A DNA stretch of 64,000 nucleotides from Runella defluvii (lineage in GTDB: Bacteria > Bacteroidota > Bacteroidia > Cytophagales > Spirosomataceae): NCBI RefSeq assembly GCF_014195535.1, contig NZ_JACIBY010000011.1, positions 186,001 through 250,000 of the forward strand. Direction: 5' to 3'. Of the stretch, positions 36,632 through 45,168 are shown piece after piece. The first letter of the stretch is position 1, and every line of letters begins with the position of its first letter. The position numbers were made by a program, and so were the translations under genes. The notes under the pieces are model-generated. The model was not told where the DNA came from and ran no database searches. It saw only the letters and a program-made list of their open reading frames with translations.

Positions 36632-36716
36632 TTACTTTGCGTATTAACGACACAAAGTAAATTATTCCACTTCAAACCTGCAAAATATTTTGCGTATTTA
36701 TTACACGAAGTTATTT
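36631..36716 (-). promoter_or_regulatory. Promoter and two NrtR operators of the nrtR-nadV-prs operon
   Basis: Operator 1 (36631-36663) has perfect outer arms ATTTACTTTG and CAAAGTAAAT around a 13-base centre. Operator 2 (36684-36716) has the same centre pattern (TTTGCGT, 7 bases, ACACGAA) and weaker outer arms. Their centres are 53 bp apart, about five helical turns. On the minus strand TTTTG (36682-36686) and TACTTTGT (36653-36660) are 21 bases apart, so the -7 box lies inside operator 1 and the -33 edge at operator 2. NrtR should repress its own transcription here. Confidence 0.85.
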
Positions 36717-36735
36717 AACGGTCCACCCAAAAGCG

Positions 36736-37920
36736 CTAGAGCAAGGAAAAAAGAGGTTCTTTTGATACATACCCAACAGAATTAATCCATTGATTTTCAG
36801 AACCTTTTAAATAAGAAACTACCTCTAAAAGCGGCTGTTTACCCCGCACAAAATCAATCAACAATTCGTCCCCTACCAAAATCTCCAACGCCGTACGCGG
36901 ATTTCCTTTTTCGTAAGAACCTATTCGCCAAAGATTTGGAATGTGTTCGTTAAAGGTGCGTAGCAGCAGCAATGAACTCAGCAATGAATGGTTTTTTGCT
37001 TGCGTAGAAAGGTGTATTTGAAAACCTCCGCAGAGTTCGTTGGCATATTTATGAAAAGTGGGGATAAACTGGAGTGGTCGCAACACGTAATTGAACCAAT
37101 GGTATTCTTTGCTTAGGTGTTCAACGTCGTGTTTGATGCGATGCAGGGTTTCCCAACGCAAAAAAGGTGCTCCCACTATTTCAAAAGGACGGGTTGTGCC
37201 TCGCCCTTCGCTCAAAATCGTGGCTTCAAACAAGCATTGGCCGCTGTAAAGCTCGGCGGTTTGTAACGAAGGGAAATTGGGAGAAGGGTAAATTTGCATA
37301 AAATAGTCGGGAGACGCCCCCATAAGCACCTGTAAGTCAAACGCTCCTCCATAAAATTCTTTTAACCAAAATGCGATTTCACCCAACGTCAGGCCGTGAC
37401 GGTGCGGCAGTCCCTCGTGCCCAATAAAAGACGCGTACGTAGTCGAAATGGGTGAGCCTTCCACTTGACGACCTGCGGGATTGGGGTGGTCTATCACCCA
37501 CACGCGCGGCGGACGTTGGCAACGGGCAATTGTTTCAAACAAATACGCAATGGTAGTCAAATACGTAAAATACCGACACCCAACGTCCTGAATATCAATC
37601 AGAATATCGTCTAATTCTTCCACCTTTTCAGGGGAAGCTTTCAGGCTCTGTTCGTCGTGCCCATACAACGAAACGCAATTCACGCCTTCCCAAAAATGAT
37701 AGATTTCGGCATTTTCCAGTGCTTCTTGGTCCTGTAGTTCAGAAAAAAGACCGTGTTCGGGCACAAAAATCGTTTTCAGTACTTTTTCTTTGGCCAACCA
37801 ATCCATCAAATACATTTTTTCTTCAAACAAAAAGGCCGTTTGGTTGCACAAAAGCCCTACGTTTCGGTGGTTAGTTTTGAGGGTATCAATGAGCGCACGT
37901 AACGAATGAGGGCGTATCAT
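36736..37920 (-). CDS. DUF1343 family protein (exo-beta-N-acetylmuramidase NamZ-like)
   Basis: 394 residues. DUF1343 signature blocks are present: NVGLLCNQTAFLFEEK, FVPEHGLFSELQDQE, SLYGHDE, DDILIDIQDVGCRYFTYLTT, WVIDHPNPAGRQVEG and FIGHEGLPHRHGLTLGEIAFW. Members related to NamZ remove N-acetylmuramic acid from peptidoglycan fragments. No signal peptide is visible, so this copy may act in the cytoplasm on imported muropeptides, unlike most secreted relatives. Confidence 0.88.
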   Translation of the reverse strand: MIRPHSLRALIDTLKTNHRNVGLLCNQTAFLFEEKMYLMDWLAKEKVLKTIFVPEHGLFSELQDQEALENAEIYHFWEGVNCVSLYGHDEQSLKASPEKVEELDDILIDIQDVGCRYFTYLTTIAYLFETIARCQRPPRVWVIDHPNPAGRQVEGSPISTTYASFIGHEGLPHRHGLTLGEIAFWLKEFYGGAFDLQVLMGASPDYFMQIYPSPNFPSLQTAELYSGQCLFEATILSEGRGTTRPFEIVGAPFLRWETLHRIKHDVEHLSKEYHWFNYVLRPLQFIPTFHKYANELCGGFQIHLSTQAKNHSLLSSLLLLRTFNEHIPNLWRIGSYEKGNPRTALEILVGDELLIDFVRGKQPLLEVVSYLKGSENQWINSVGYVSKEPLFSLL

Positions 37921-38059
37921 AAAAACAAATTAAGGATAGTAAGTTGGCAAATTAGCAGAATGTTTGTTTGAAATAAACCCTAAAAATTGATTTATGTCAA
38001 GTTTTTTAAAGAATTGATTGGAGACTTTTGTCTCACAAAATCAACCAATTAACAAAACC

Positions 38060-38446
38060 ATGAACCCTTCAGAACAACTCCGTTACGCCAACTTCTTTCG
38101 TGTTTTTGCCCGTTATACACTCCTCATTATCACCTTACTTACCCTTGTATTTGCCCTGCTTTCAGGAGCCGAAACCTACGGAGGTGGGTGGCAAGGAATC
38201 ATCAAAAATAGCCCTAACGCCTTACCATGGGCTGGGTTATTGCTTCTTTTGGTTATTGCTTGGAAATGGGAGCTTATCGGCGGAAGTATCATCACTTTCT
38301 TTGGACTATTTTCCATTTATTTCTTCAACATTGGGAGGAATCACTTTTACTGGAGTACTTTGCTGTTAACCCTTTTTATTACCCTGCTGGGAGGGTGTTT
38401 CTTAGCAAGTGGCATCATTCGCCGAGCTGCCCACTCACAGATATAA
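38060..38446 (+). CDS. Small four-helix membrane protein of unknown function
   Basis: 128 residues from the ATG at 38060; a 14-residue longer reading is possible but unsupported. Four hydrophobic segments (about 15-35, 55-72, 78-95, 102-122) indicate an integral inner-membrane protein. I recognise no family. The next gene starts 45 bases after on the same strand. Confidence 0.7.
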   Translation: MNPSEQLRYANFFRVFARYTLLIITLLTLVFALLSGAETYGGGWQGIIKNSPNALPWAGLLLLLVIAWKWELIGGSIITFFGLFSIYFFNIGRNHFYWSTLLLTLFITLLGGCFLASGIIRRAAHSQI

Positions 38447-38490
38447 CAGAATCGGTTATCTTCGCGGAGTTTTGTTCCTTTTTTATTCCC

Positions 38491-39651
38491 ATGCACTACT
38501 CCCAAATCATTAACGAACTCGCCGAAGACCGCGAACAGTACTTCAACGCCGTCAGCCCACCGATTGTCCAAACCAGCAATTTTGCTTTCAACGACTTTGC
38601 CTCATTACGCAGTGCTTTTGAAGACGAAATGTCGGACTACCTTTATACACGAGGCATGAACCCTACGGTGGATATTCTCCGTAAAAAATTGGCCGCCATC
38701 GACGAAGCCGAAGATGCCCTTGTGCTCAACAGCGGAGCCTCAGCTATCTTTTGCGCCGTTATGTCCAACGTCCAAGCGGGCGACCACATCATTAGTGTTC
38801 AGAAACCCTACACCTGGGCGTGGAAACTGTTTGACAACGTACTGACTCGCTACAACGTAAGCACCACTTACATCGACGGGACACGTATTGAACATTTTGA
38901 GGCAGCCCTTCAGCCCAACACCAAAGTCATCTACCTCGAATCGCCCAACAGCCTCACCTTTGAGCTTCAAGACATTGAGGCCGTGGCGAAGTTGGCCAAA
39001 TCGCGGGGCATCATTACCATCATCGACAACAGCTATTGCACCCCTATTTTCCAAAAACCGCACCGCCTCGGCATTGACCTTTGTCTGCAGTCAGCCACCA
39101 AATACATTGGCGGACACTCAGACACCGTGGCGGGTGTGCTCACGGGCAGCAAAGCCATGATAAAACAGATTTTTGACCGTGAAGCCCACAATACAGGGGC
39201 TTTTGTGTCGCCTTTCAATGCGTGGTTGCTGTTGAGGGGCTTGCGCACGTTACCGATTCGCCTCAAACAAAGCGCCGAAAGCACCCAAAAAGTACTCTCT
39301 TTCTTGAAAAATCACCCTAAAATTGAGAAAGTCTATTTTCCACTTGACCCCGATTTTCCTCAATACGAACTTGCTAAAAAACAAATGACGGGCGCAAGTG
39401 GCTTGATCACCGTGGCCATTAAAGCCGAATCGCACGCCCAAATCGAGCGCTTCACCTTTGACCTCAAGCACTTTTTGTTGGCCGTAAGCTGGGGCGGGCA
39501 CGAATCGCTGGTATTGCCTAAATGCGCAGGGTTACACCCCGATGGCTTTGACCCTCATGAGCAAGAACACCGATTGATACGATTTTATATTGGACTAGAA
39601 GAGGCAGACTTTCTCATTGAAGATTTGGCTCAGGCATTAGACAAATTATAG
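38491..39651 (+). CDS. Cys/Met metabolism PLP-dependent transsulfuration enzyme
   Basis: 386 residues from the ATG at 38491; an open frame extends upstream into the previous gene without support. Key features are SDYLYTRGMNPTVDILRKKL, DALVLNSGASAIFCAV, the PLP Lys in LQSATKYIGGHSDTVAGVL and GFDPHEQEHRLIRFYIGLEE. It belongs to the cystathionine gamma-synthase/beta-lyase/gamma-lyase family; which reaction it performs is undecidable from sequence alone. No methionine pathway partner is adjacent. Confidence 0.9.
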   Translation: MHYSQIINELAEDREQYFNAVSPPIVQTSNFAFNDFASLRSAFEDEMSDYLYTRGMNPTVDILRKKLAAIDEAEDALVLNSGASAIFCAVMSNVQAGDHIISVQKPYTWAWKLFDNVLTRYNVSTTYIDGTRIEHFEAALQPNTKVIYLESPNSLTFELQDIEAVAKLAKSRGIITIIDNSYCTPIFQKPHRLGIDLCLQSATKYIGGHSDTVAGVLTGSKAMIKQIFDREAHNTGAFVSPFNAWLLLRGLRTLPIRLKQSAESTQKVLSFLKNHPKIEKVYFPLDPDFPQYELAKKQMTGASGLITVAIKAESHAQIERFTFDLKHFLLAVSWGGHESLVLPKCAGLHPDGFDPHEQEHRLIRFYIGLEEADFLIEDLAQALDKL

Positions 39652-39744
39652 GCACATCGGTTTTTCTATACATAACAGTACAGGAGGGTTGCGCCCAAAG
39701 ATTCTTTTTGGTTTGTTATCTTTTATTTCTTACCCAAGACACAC

Positions 39745-40059
39745 ATGGAAAAAGTTGCTTTTTTAATGAAACTAAAGCCTGGTTTTGAGGCTGAGTATAA
39801 AAAACGCCACGACGAAATCTGGCCCGAACTCTCCGCAGTGCTCACCGAGGCGGGGGTTTATGATTATTCGATTTATTTGGACCGTGCTACAGGCATTTTA
39901 TTTGCGGTTCAAAAACGTACCGAAAACAACACCGCCGACGACCTACCCAACCACCCTATCGTCAAAAAATGGTGGGCATACATGGCCGACATCATGGACA
40001 CTAACGCCGATAACTCACCCGTGAGTACGTCTATTGACTGTGTCTTTCACATGGATTAA
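39745..40059 (+). CDS. rhaM: L-rhamnose mutarotase
   Basis: 104 residues, the usual size. Family sequence includes [32 protein letters not shown], and the conserved Trp-Trp [20 protein letters not shown] near the end. It speeds the anomer exchange of L-rhamnose. It stands 24 bases before a Gfo/Idh/MocA oxidoreductase gene on the same strand, suggesting a role in rhamnose or related deoxysugar use, though no rhamnose isomerase or kinase is nearby. Confidence 0.93.
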   Translation: MEKVAFLMKLKPGFEAEYKKRHDEIWPELSAVLTEAGVYDYSIYLDRATGILFAVQKRTENNTADDLPNHPIVKKWWAYMADIMDTNADNSPVSTSIDCVFHMD

Positions 40060-40083
40060 TCTTGATTTTTAAAACCTATTTAC

Positions 40084-41436
40084 ATGAACACTCCTCAAGA
40101 AACGTTTAATCGCCGCGAGTTTATTCAGAAATCTTCGTTGGCAACGGCAGGAATGCTCGCTTCTTCGACCTTGTTTGCCAATGCAACCCCCAGCGCCAAA
40201 CGCAAAGTAGCGATGGTCGGAACGGGCCACCGTGGAACGAGTATGTGGGGCATACCTGTGGTAAAAGAATTTGGCGACGTCATCGAATTTGTAGGCCTGT
40301 GCGACATTAACCCTGGCCGCGCCGAAACAGCCCGCAAAATGCTCAACGTCACTTGCCCGCTTTATACTGACTTTGAGAAAATGATGGCCGAAACCAAGCC
40401 TGATATTCTCATCGTAACGACGGTCGATGCCACGCACGATAAGTTCATTGTGAGAGGAATGGAACTGGGGGCGGACATCGTCACCGAAAAACCCATGACC
40501 ACCGACGAAGCCAAGTGTCAGGCCATTTTGGACGCCGAAAAGCGTACGGGTAAAAAAGTAACGGTTACGTTCAACTACCGTTATTCGCCGCACCGCCAAA
40601 AAATCTACGAACTCCTCCGCGAAGGAGCCATCGGGACTGTTACCTCCGTTGATTTTCACTGGTATTTGGACGTTCGCCACGGAGCAGACTACTTCCGCCG
40701 TTGGCACCGCCTCAAAGAAAACAGCGGTTCGTTATGGGTACACAAAGCCAGTCACCATTTCGACCTGCTCAACTGGTGGTTGGAATCAGAACCTGAGAGC
40801 GTTTTTGCGCAAGGTTCACTGGAGCATTACGGTAAAAATGGAGCACTTAGAGGCAACAATTGCCGCAGTTGTGCCCACAAAAACGAATGTAAGTTTTATT
40901 GGGACGTGACGAAAGACAAACGTCTCGTTTCTCTATATGTCGATAATGAAAAACACGACGGCTACTTACGCGACGGCTGTGTTTTCAAGGAAGACATCAA
41001 TATTTTTGATAAAATGGCGGCCACCATTCATTATGCCAACGGCGTAAACGTGAGTTATTCACTGACCACTTATTCGCCCTATGAAGGCTACCGCATTGCT
41101 TTCAACGGGACAAAAGGCCGTTTGGAGGCTTGGATTAAAGAATCAGGCAAAATGACAATTGAGCCCTACGATGAGTTGATGTTGTCGAAAAACTTTGGCG
41201 ATGTCGAATACATCAAAATTCCTCAAGCCGAAGGACACGGGGGAGGTGATGCTCGCTTGCGAGATAAAATTTTCCGCAACCCGAATGCGCCCGACACCTA
41301 CCGCCAATCAGCAGGTAGCCGCGACGGCGCCATGGCGATTTTGGTCGGAATCGGTGCTCGGAAAAGCATTCAAACGGGTCAGCCCGTCAAAATTTCAGAC
41401 CTTACCGACTTGAAGCCCAAAGCGGTGAAGGCTTAG
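40084..41436 (+). CDS. Tat-exported Gfo/Idh/MocA family oxidoreductase with a Cys cluster
   Basis: 450 residues. Tat motif NRREFIQKSS precedes an ANA-type cleavage region. The Rossmann domain has VAMVGTGHRGTSMWG, and EKPMTTDEAKC holds the conserved Lys-Pro. Residues around 260-275 (NCRSCAHKNECKFYWD) form a Cys-x2-Cys-x5-Cys cluster, with another Cys in YLRDGCVF; this insertion is typical of one Bacteroidota subfamily and may bind a metal. Periplasmic sugar oxidation or glycosidase-like redox chemistry is likely; substrate unknown. Confidence 0.9.
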   Translation: MNTPQETFNRREFIQKSSLATAGMLASSTLFANATPSAKRKVAMVGTGHRGTSMWGIPVVKEFGDVIEFVGLCDINPGRAETARKMLNVTCPLYTDFEKMMAETKPDILIVTTVDATHDKFIVRGMELGADIVTEKPMTTDEAKCQAILDAEKRTGKKVTVTFNYRYSPHRQKIYELLREGAIGTVTSVDFHWYLDVRHGADYFRRWHRLKENSGSLWVHKASHHFDLLNWWLESEPESVFAQGSLEHYGKNGALRGNNCRSCAHKNECKFYWDVTKDKRLVSLYVDNEKHDGYLRDGCVFKEDINIFDKMAATIHYANGVNVSYSLTTYSPYEGYRIAFNGTKGRLEAWIKESGKMTIEPYDELMLSKNFGDVEYIKIPQAEGHGGGDARLRDKIFRNPNAPDTYRQSAGSRDGAMAILVGIGARKSIQTGQPVKISDLTDLKPKAVKA

Positions 41437-41482
41437 AGTCGATGGTTTACGGTTTTAAATGCAGAATGAATCATAATAGTGA

Positions 41483-41504
41483 GTCGGGTTGCTTACAACC
41501 CGAC
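41483..41504. repeat. Hairpin with CTTA loop, variant of the TGAG family
   Basis: Arms GTCGGGTTG and CAACCCGAC close on CTTA. It lies between a plus and a minus gene (convergent), followed by ATTTTTATT on the plus strand, so it may double as a terminator. Confidence 0.75.
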
Positions 41505-41574
41505 ATTTTTATTACCCTACCAAAGCTTATTCAATTTTTAAACTCGAAACCTCAAACCCAAAACCTCAAACACC

Positions 41575-42333
41575 CTACTTCCCATTCAAATCCCAATCAT
41601 AATCTAAGTAAGACACGGGGGTATTGGCCTCAATTTTCACGGTCGAATATTTATTTACCCACTCCACTATCGGCATTTTTTTGGTAAAATCGCCGCCGTA
41701 CCACGTCAAAATCTTCGATAGTTCCGCTTTGTCTTTGCGGATATTATTCTTCGACTTATCATTCATAAAATCTCGTCCTTGCTCGTCCAATTGCTTGTTG
41801 AGTTGGTCGGCCGTAAACGCCTCATTACGCAGGGGTGGGCACGATTTGGCCGCACACACCAAGGCAAAATGAATACGTGGCTCGTCAAATTTTTTGCGAA
41901 TGATGCCGTGTTCTATGTCGTTCAGGTTCATTTTTTTTCCGCCAATGACGATAAAATTGACCGTCCAGGCATCGCTCACCAACGGGATTTTAATCTTAGA
42001 ACCAATGTCTTTAATGGTAGAAATCCCAGGGTAATGGTCAAGGATAAGCTGAACTGTAAAGGCATTGTACGCATTTATCCAGTACGCCAACTGCTCCTCT
42101 TTCGTCCATTTATTATTAGGAGCGCTGGCACTGAGCATATCCAAGTACTTTTTTAGCTCGTCATAATCCTTTTTAAACGCCGTATAATTGACAAATCCTT
42201 TGTCATTTACGTGTTTTTTGAGAAGTTTGTCCCACGCCGAATGATCCACGGGAGCGGCCGTTGAGGTTGGCGTAGCTGTACAACTACCAAATAGCCCCAC
42301 GACAAAAAACAGAACAAAAGCGAAACTGCGCAT
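41575..42333 (-). CDS. DUF547 lipoprotein
   Basis: 252 residues from the ATG at 42333, which starts a lipoprotein signal (FVVGLFGSC). The DUF547 domain is clear: KEEQLAYWINAYNAFTVQLI, DIEHGIIRKKF, RIHFALVCAAKSCPPLRNEA and LSKILTWYGGDF. The Cys/His-containing core looks like a papain-like or transglutaminase-like fold but no activity is proven. It is likely anchored in the envelope. Confidence 0.9.
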   Translation of the reverse strand: MRSFAFVLFFVVGLFGSCTATPTSTAAPVDHSAWDKLLKKHVNDKGFVNYTAFKKDYDELKKYLDMLSASAPNNKWTKEEQLAYWINAYNAFTVQLILDHYPGISTIKDIGSKIKIPLVSDAWTVNFIVIGGKKMNLNDIEHGIIRKKFDEPRIHFALVCAAKSCPPLRNEAFTADQLNKQLDEQGRDFMNDKSKNNIRKDKAELSKILTWYGGDFTKKMPIVEWVNKYSTVKIEANTPVSYLDYDWDLNGK

Positions 42334-42421
42334 AATTTTCGATGGTTTTATCCTACAAACGTAAATCTCTGAAAAACGGTTTTTACTATCGTCCAAACGC
42401 GCTAACTATTTTTAGAATCAA

Positions 42422-43210
42422 ATGAATCTTGACTTAACCCACAAAACTGCCATTGTCTGCGGAAGTACCCAAGGTATTGGACGTGCGTCGGCCGTCGAAC
42501 TTGCCCTTTTGGGGGCGAATGTCACGCTTATGGCCCGCAACGAAGCCTCATTACAAGCAACTTTAGCGGCACTTGACACCAGCAAAGGACAAACTCACCG
42601 CTACCTTGTCGCCGATTTTGCCAGTAGTAGTTCGGTAAAAAACGCCATCGACGCCTATTTAGCCGAATTTCCTGAAGTACATATTTTGGTCAACAATACA
42701 GGTGGCCCGACGGGAGGCCCCATCATCGACGCTGCCCCCGAGCAGTTTTTGGCTACCTTTGAAATGCACCTCGTCAACAACCAACTTTTGGCGCAGGCTG
42801 TTGTTCCTGCCATGAAAAAAGCAGGTTTTGGCCGAATTATCAACATCATTTCCACTTCCGTGAAGCAGCCTATCGTTGGCTTGGGAGTTTCAAATACCAT
42901 TCGTTGGGCGGTGGCAAGTTGGGCGAAAACGCTTTCGCTCGAAATCGGCAAATTTGGCATTACGGTCAACAACGTCTTGCCTGGTTATACCAAAACAGGC
43001 AGGTTAGATTCGGTGAACAAAATGCGTGCCCAAGCGACAGGAAAAACGGTTGAAGAAATTGCCACTCAACTCGAAGCCGAAATCCCTATTGGTCGTTTTG
43101 CCGAAGCCGAAGAAGTCGCCGCCGCCGTGGCCTTTTTATGCAGTCCTGCCGCCGCTGCTATCAGCGGCATCAACCTGCCCGTAGATGGCGGAAAAACCGC
43201 AAACCTTTAA
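42422..43210 (+). CDS. Short-chain dehydrogenase/reductase lacking the usual Tyr-x3-Lys
   Basis: 262 residues. NAD(P) site CGSTQGIGRASAVEL, then LVNNTGGPTGGP and a catalytic-Ser strand (IINIISTSVK). Where YxxxK is expected the sequence reads VSNTIRWAVASWAKTLSLE, so the Tyr is replaced while the Lys-containing helix remains. A subgroup of SDR proteins with this change is known, with uncertain chemistry. The end (GINLPVDGGKTANL) is standard. Confidence 0.88.
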   Translation: MNLDLTHKTAIVCGSTQGIGRASAVELALLGANVTLMARNEASLQATLAALDTSKGQTHRYLVADFASSSSVKNAIDAYLAEFPEVHILVNNTGGPTGGPIIDAAPEQFLATFEMHLVNNQLLAQAVVPAMKKAGFGRIINIISTSVKQPIVGLGVSNTIRWAVASWAKTLSLEIGKFGITVNNVLPGYTKTGRLDSVNKMRAQATGKTVEEIATQLEAEIPIGRFAEAEEVAAAVAFLCSPAAAAISGINLPVDGGKTANL

Positions 43211-43218
43211 AAATAAAT

Positions 43219-43286
43219 GTCGAGGGTAGAATGCAGAGTGTCGAATTTGGTATTTCATTCGACATTCTACCTTCTGCACTCGACAC
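43219..43286. repeat. Long imperfect inverted repeat with permuted inner blocks
   Basis: Left half 43219-43246 contains GTCGAG, GGTAGAA, TGCAGAG, TGTCGAAT in that order. The right half (43257-43286) read on the other strand gives GTCGAG, TGCAGAA, GGTAGAA, TGTCGAAT: the two inner heptamers are swapped. The outer parts still pair. It lies between two plus-strand genes. Confidence 0.8.
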
Positions 43287-43325
43287 TTTTTAGGCAATGA
43301 CACTCACTATTTAACTTTTATACTT

Positions 43326-43733
43326 ATGAAACTTTCCATTGGCGACACGTACGAGTACGAATTCCGTTTTTCACAAGAAGAAGTCATTGCATTTGCTCAG
43401 CTTACGGGCGACGATAACCCTTTGCACTTAGACCCCGATTACGCTGCTACAACGCCCTTCAAACGCCCGATTATCCACGGGATGCTAGGCGCTAGTGTTT
43501 TCACCAAAATCATTGGTACTCGTTTTCCTGGTTACGGTTCGATTTACGTAGGACAAACGTTTCAGTTTTTACGCCCTATGTTTGTCGATACCGATTACAA
43601 AGTGAAGTTTACCGTACAAAGCCTTAACCCCGAAAAGCACACAGGTGAAATTTTAGGTGAGGTATTTGACGTAACGACGGGTAAAATCACGACCAAAGGC
43701 GTCGCAACGCTTATGCACAAAGAGAAGATATGA
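43326..43733 (+). CDS. MaoC-like (R)-specific enoyl-CoA hydratase
   Basis: 135 residues, hot-dog fold. The hydratase motif is clear: LTGDDNPLHLDPDYAATTPF, then KRPIIHGMLGASVFTKIIG, with the catalytic Asp and His. Probably hydrates short enoyl-CoA. The stop overlaps the start of the Maf gene by four bases, so they are translated together; the functional link is unknown. Confidence 0.9.
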   Translation: MKLSIGDTYEYEFRFSQEEVIAFAQLTGDDNPLHLDPDYAATTPFKRPIIHGMLGASVFTKIIGTRFPGYGSIYVGQTFQFLRPMFVDTDYKVKFTVQSLNPEKHTGEILGEVFDVTTGKITTKGVATLMHKEKI

Positions 43734-44308
43734 TAAACCTCTCTCACGCCCTCGTTCTTGCTTCCAACTCTCCACGCCGTCAGCAATTACTGAGGGAAAT
43801 GGGGGTTGAATTTACGGTGCAAGTTCGCCCCACCGACGAGCTTTTTCCCGCTGATATGCCCGTTTCGGACGTGGCTGGGTACTTGGCCCAACACAAAGCC
43901 GAACAATTTGCCCATGATTTAGGCGAAAAACTCATTCTTTGTGCCGATACCGTCGTGGTCGTCGATGATACCATTCTCAACAAACCTGCCGATGCCGCCG
44001 AAGCACGCGAGATGTTACAATTGTTGTCGGGGCGGTCGCACCAGGTCATCACAGGCGTGTCTTTGTTAAGTCCTCAGGGTTACCAAACCATCAGCGATGT
44101 AGCCCATGTGGCATTTAAAACACTCTCCGAGAGTGAAATTGAGTATTACATCGCCCATTACCGCCCATTCGACAAAGCGGGGGCATACGGCGTGCAAGAA
44201 TGGATTGGCATGATAGGGATTCCGCGTATCGAGGGTTCATTTTATACCATCATGGGGTTACCACTTCATAAAGTTTACGAACTTTTGCAGCCTTTTATGG
44301 TCGCCTAA
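43730..44308 (+). CDS. maf: Maf family nucleoside triphosphate pyrophosphatase
   Basis: 192 residues. LVLASNSPRRQQLLREMG starts the protein, LILCADTVVVVDDTILNKP holds the conserved Asp, and GAYGVQEWIGMIGIPRIEGS closes the pocket. It hydrolyses non-canonical or methylated nucleoside triphosphates (YhdE-type dTTP/UTP pyrophosphatase subgroup likely). The start codon overlaps the preceding stop (ATGA). Confidence 0.93.
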   Translation: MINLSHALVLASNSPRRQQLLREMGVEFTVQVRPTDELFPADMPVSDVAGYLAQHKAEQFAHDLGEKLILCADTVVVVDDTILNKPADAAEAREMLQLLSGRSHQVITGVSLLSPQGYQTISDVAHVAFKTLSESEIEYYIAHYRPFDKAGAYGVQEWIGMIGIPRIEGSFYTIMGLPLHKVYELLQPFMVA

Positions 44309-44326
44309 CCGTTCGTCAAAAAATTA

Positions 44327-44357
44327 TTTGAAAGCGAGTTTTCTGTGCGTATTTTTG
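44327..44357 (+). promoter_or_regulatory. Bacteroidota promoter of the 44387 lipoprotein gene
   Basis: TTTG (44327-44330), 19 bases, TATTTTTG (44350-44357), a close match to the consensus. An 11-base inverted repeat with one mismatch (AGCGAGTTTTC / GAAAATTCGCT) flanks the -7 box. Confidence 0.75.
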
Positions 44358-44386
44358 TTGTACAGCACTGAAAATTCGCTTTTGCC

Positions 44387-45163
44387 ATGAAACACCTACG
44401 ACTCGTTTTGTTTTTAGTTGCCGCTTCGCTCATGTCGGGTTGCAGCACGTATTTTTACCAATGGAAACCCGCCTCAGGCGACATTGCCTGGATCGAAGGA
44501 AGAGAAGTGACGCGCGCCGAACAAAACGGCGTTGTTTTGGTCGCCTCCTACGAGTTTGAAGATGCCCACAACATTGTTTTGGACGTCGAAGTCAAAAATC
44601 GCACGCAGGCTTCGCTCTTGGTTGACCCCAACGATTTTCACTACATCCCTTTCGATACTAAAAACGACACCCTGCGCAGTGCTATCAACGCCTCCTACAC
44701 GGCTTTTTACCGCGCCCTCAATCCCGAAGAAAAAATTCAACAAGCAACGTTGGACATCCAACGCGAAAAACGACGCCTTGCCGCAGCGTCTATTCTGAAC
44801 GGCGTGTTGTTGGTGGCAACCGTTGCCAGCGACATCAACTCGTCCAACCGCCGCGATAAGTCGTGGACGCAACGCGCCAACTTGCAATATGCCCACGCTC
44901 AAGCCTATAATTTTATCATCCAAAAACAAATTGCTGACGTAAATCTCCAACGAATCCGCACGGAACGACTACAACACGAACGCGCCAATTGGCAAGAAAT
45001 GTCCCTGCGAAAAACTACCCTTCCGCCCAACGAATCGATACGCGGTTTGGTGTTCTTGCCCAAAGACGAACGCGCTTCTTCGGCTTGGCTGACCTACACT
45101 TCTCCCAGCGATTCTACCCAAATGCAGTTAAAATTTTTGCAGGAAAAGATAAAAGGGAATTAA
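44387..45163 (+). CDS. Lipoprotein of unknown function
   Basis: 258 residues. Signal peptide and lipobox LMSGC place the lipid-bearing Cys near residue 19. The body starts with a beta-rich domain (VLVASYEFEDAHNIVLDVEV, with LLVDPNDFHYIPF). A charged helical stretch (ALNPEEKIQQATLDIQREKR) precedes a short hydrophobic segment (AAASILNGVLLVATVASDI). It ends with SIRGLVFLPKDERASSAWL, a pattern seen in envelope proteins related to DUF4352-like folds. No assigned family. Confidence 0.75.
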   Translation: MKHLRLVLFLVAASLMSGCSTYFYQWKPASGDIAWIEGREVTRAEQNGVVLVASYEFEDAHNIVLDVEVKNRTQASLLVDPNDFHYIPFDTKNDTLRSAINASYTAFYRALNPEEKIQQATLDIQREKRRLAAASILNGVLLVATVASDINSSNRRDKSWTQRANLQYAHAQAYNFIIQKQIADVNLQRIRTERLQHERANWQEMSLRKTTLPPNESIRGLVFLPKDERASSAWLTYTSPSDSTQMQLKFLQEKIKGN

Positions 45164-45168
45164 GCGAA

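Noticed and set aside
38227-38490. N-terminal extension of the PLP enzyme
   Set aside because: It overlaps the membrane protein gene in another frame and the family starts at 38491.
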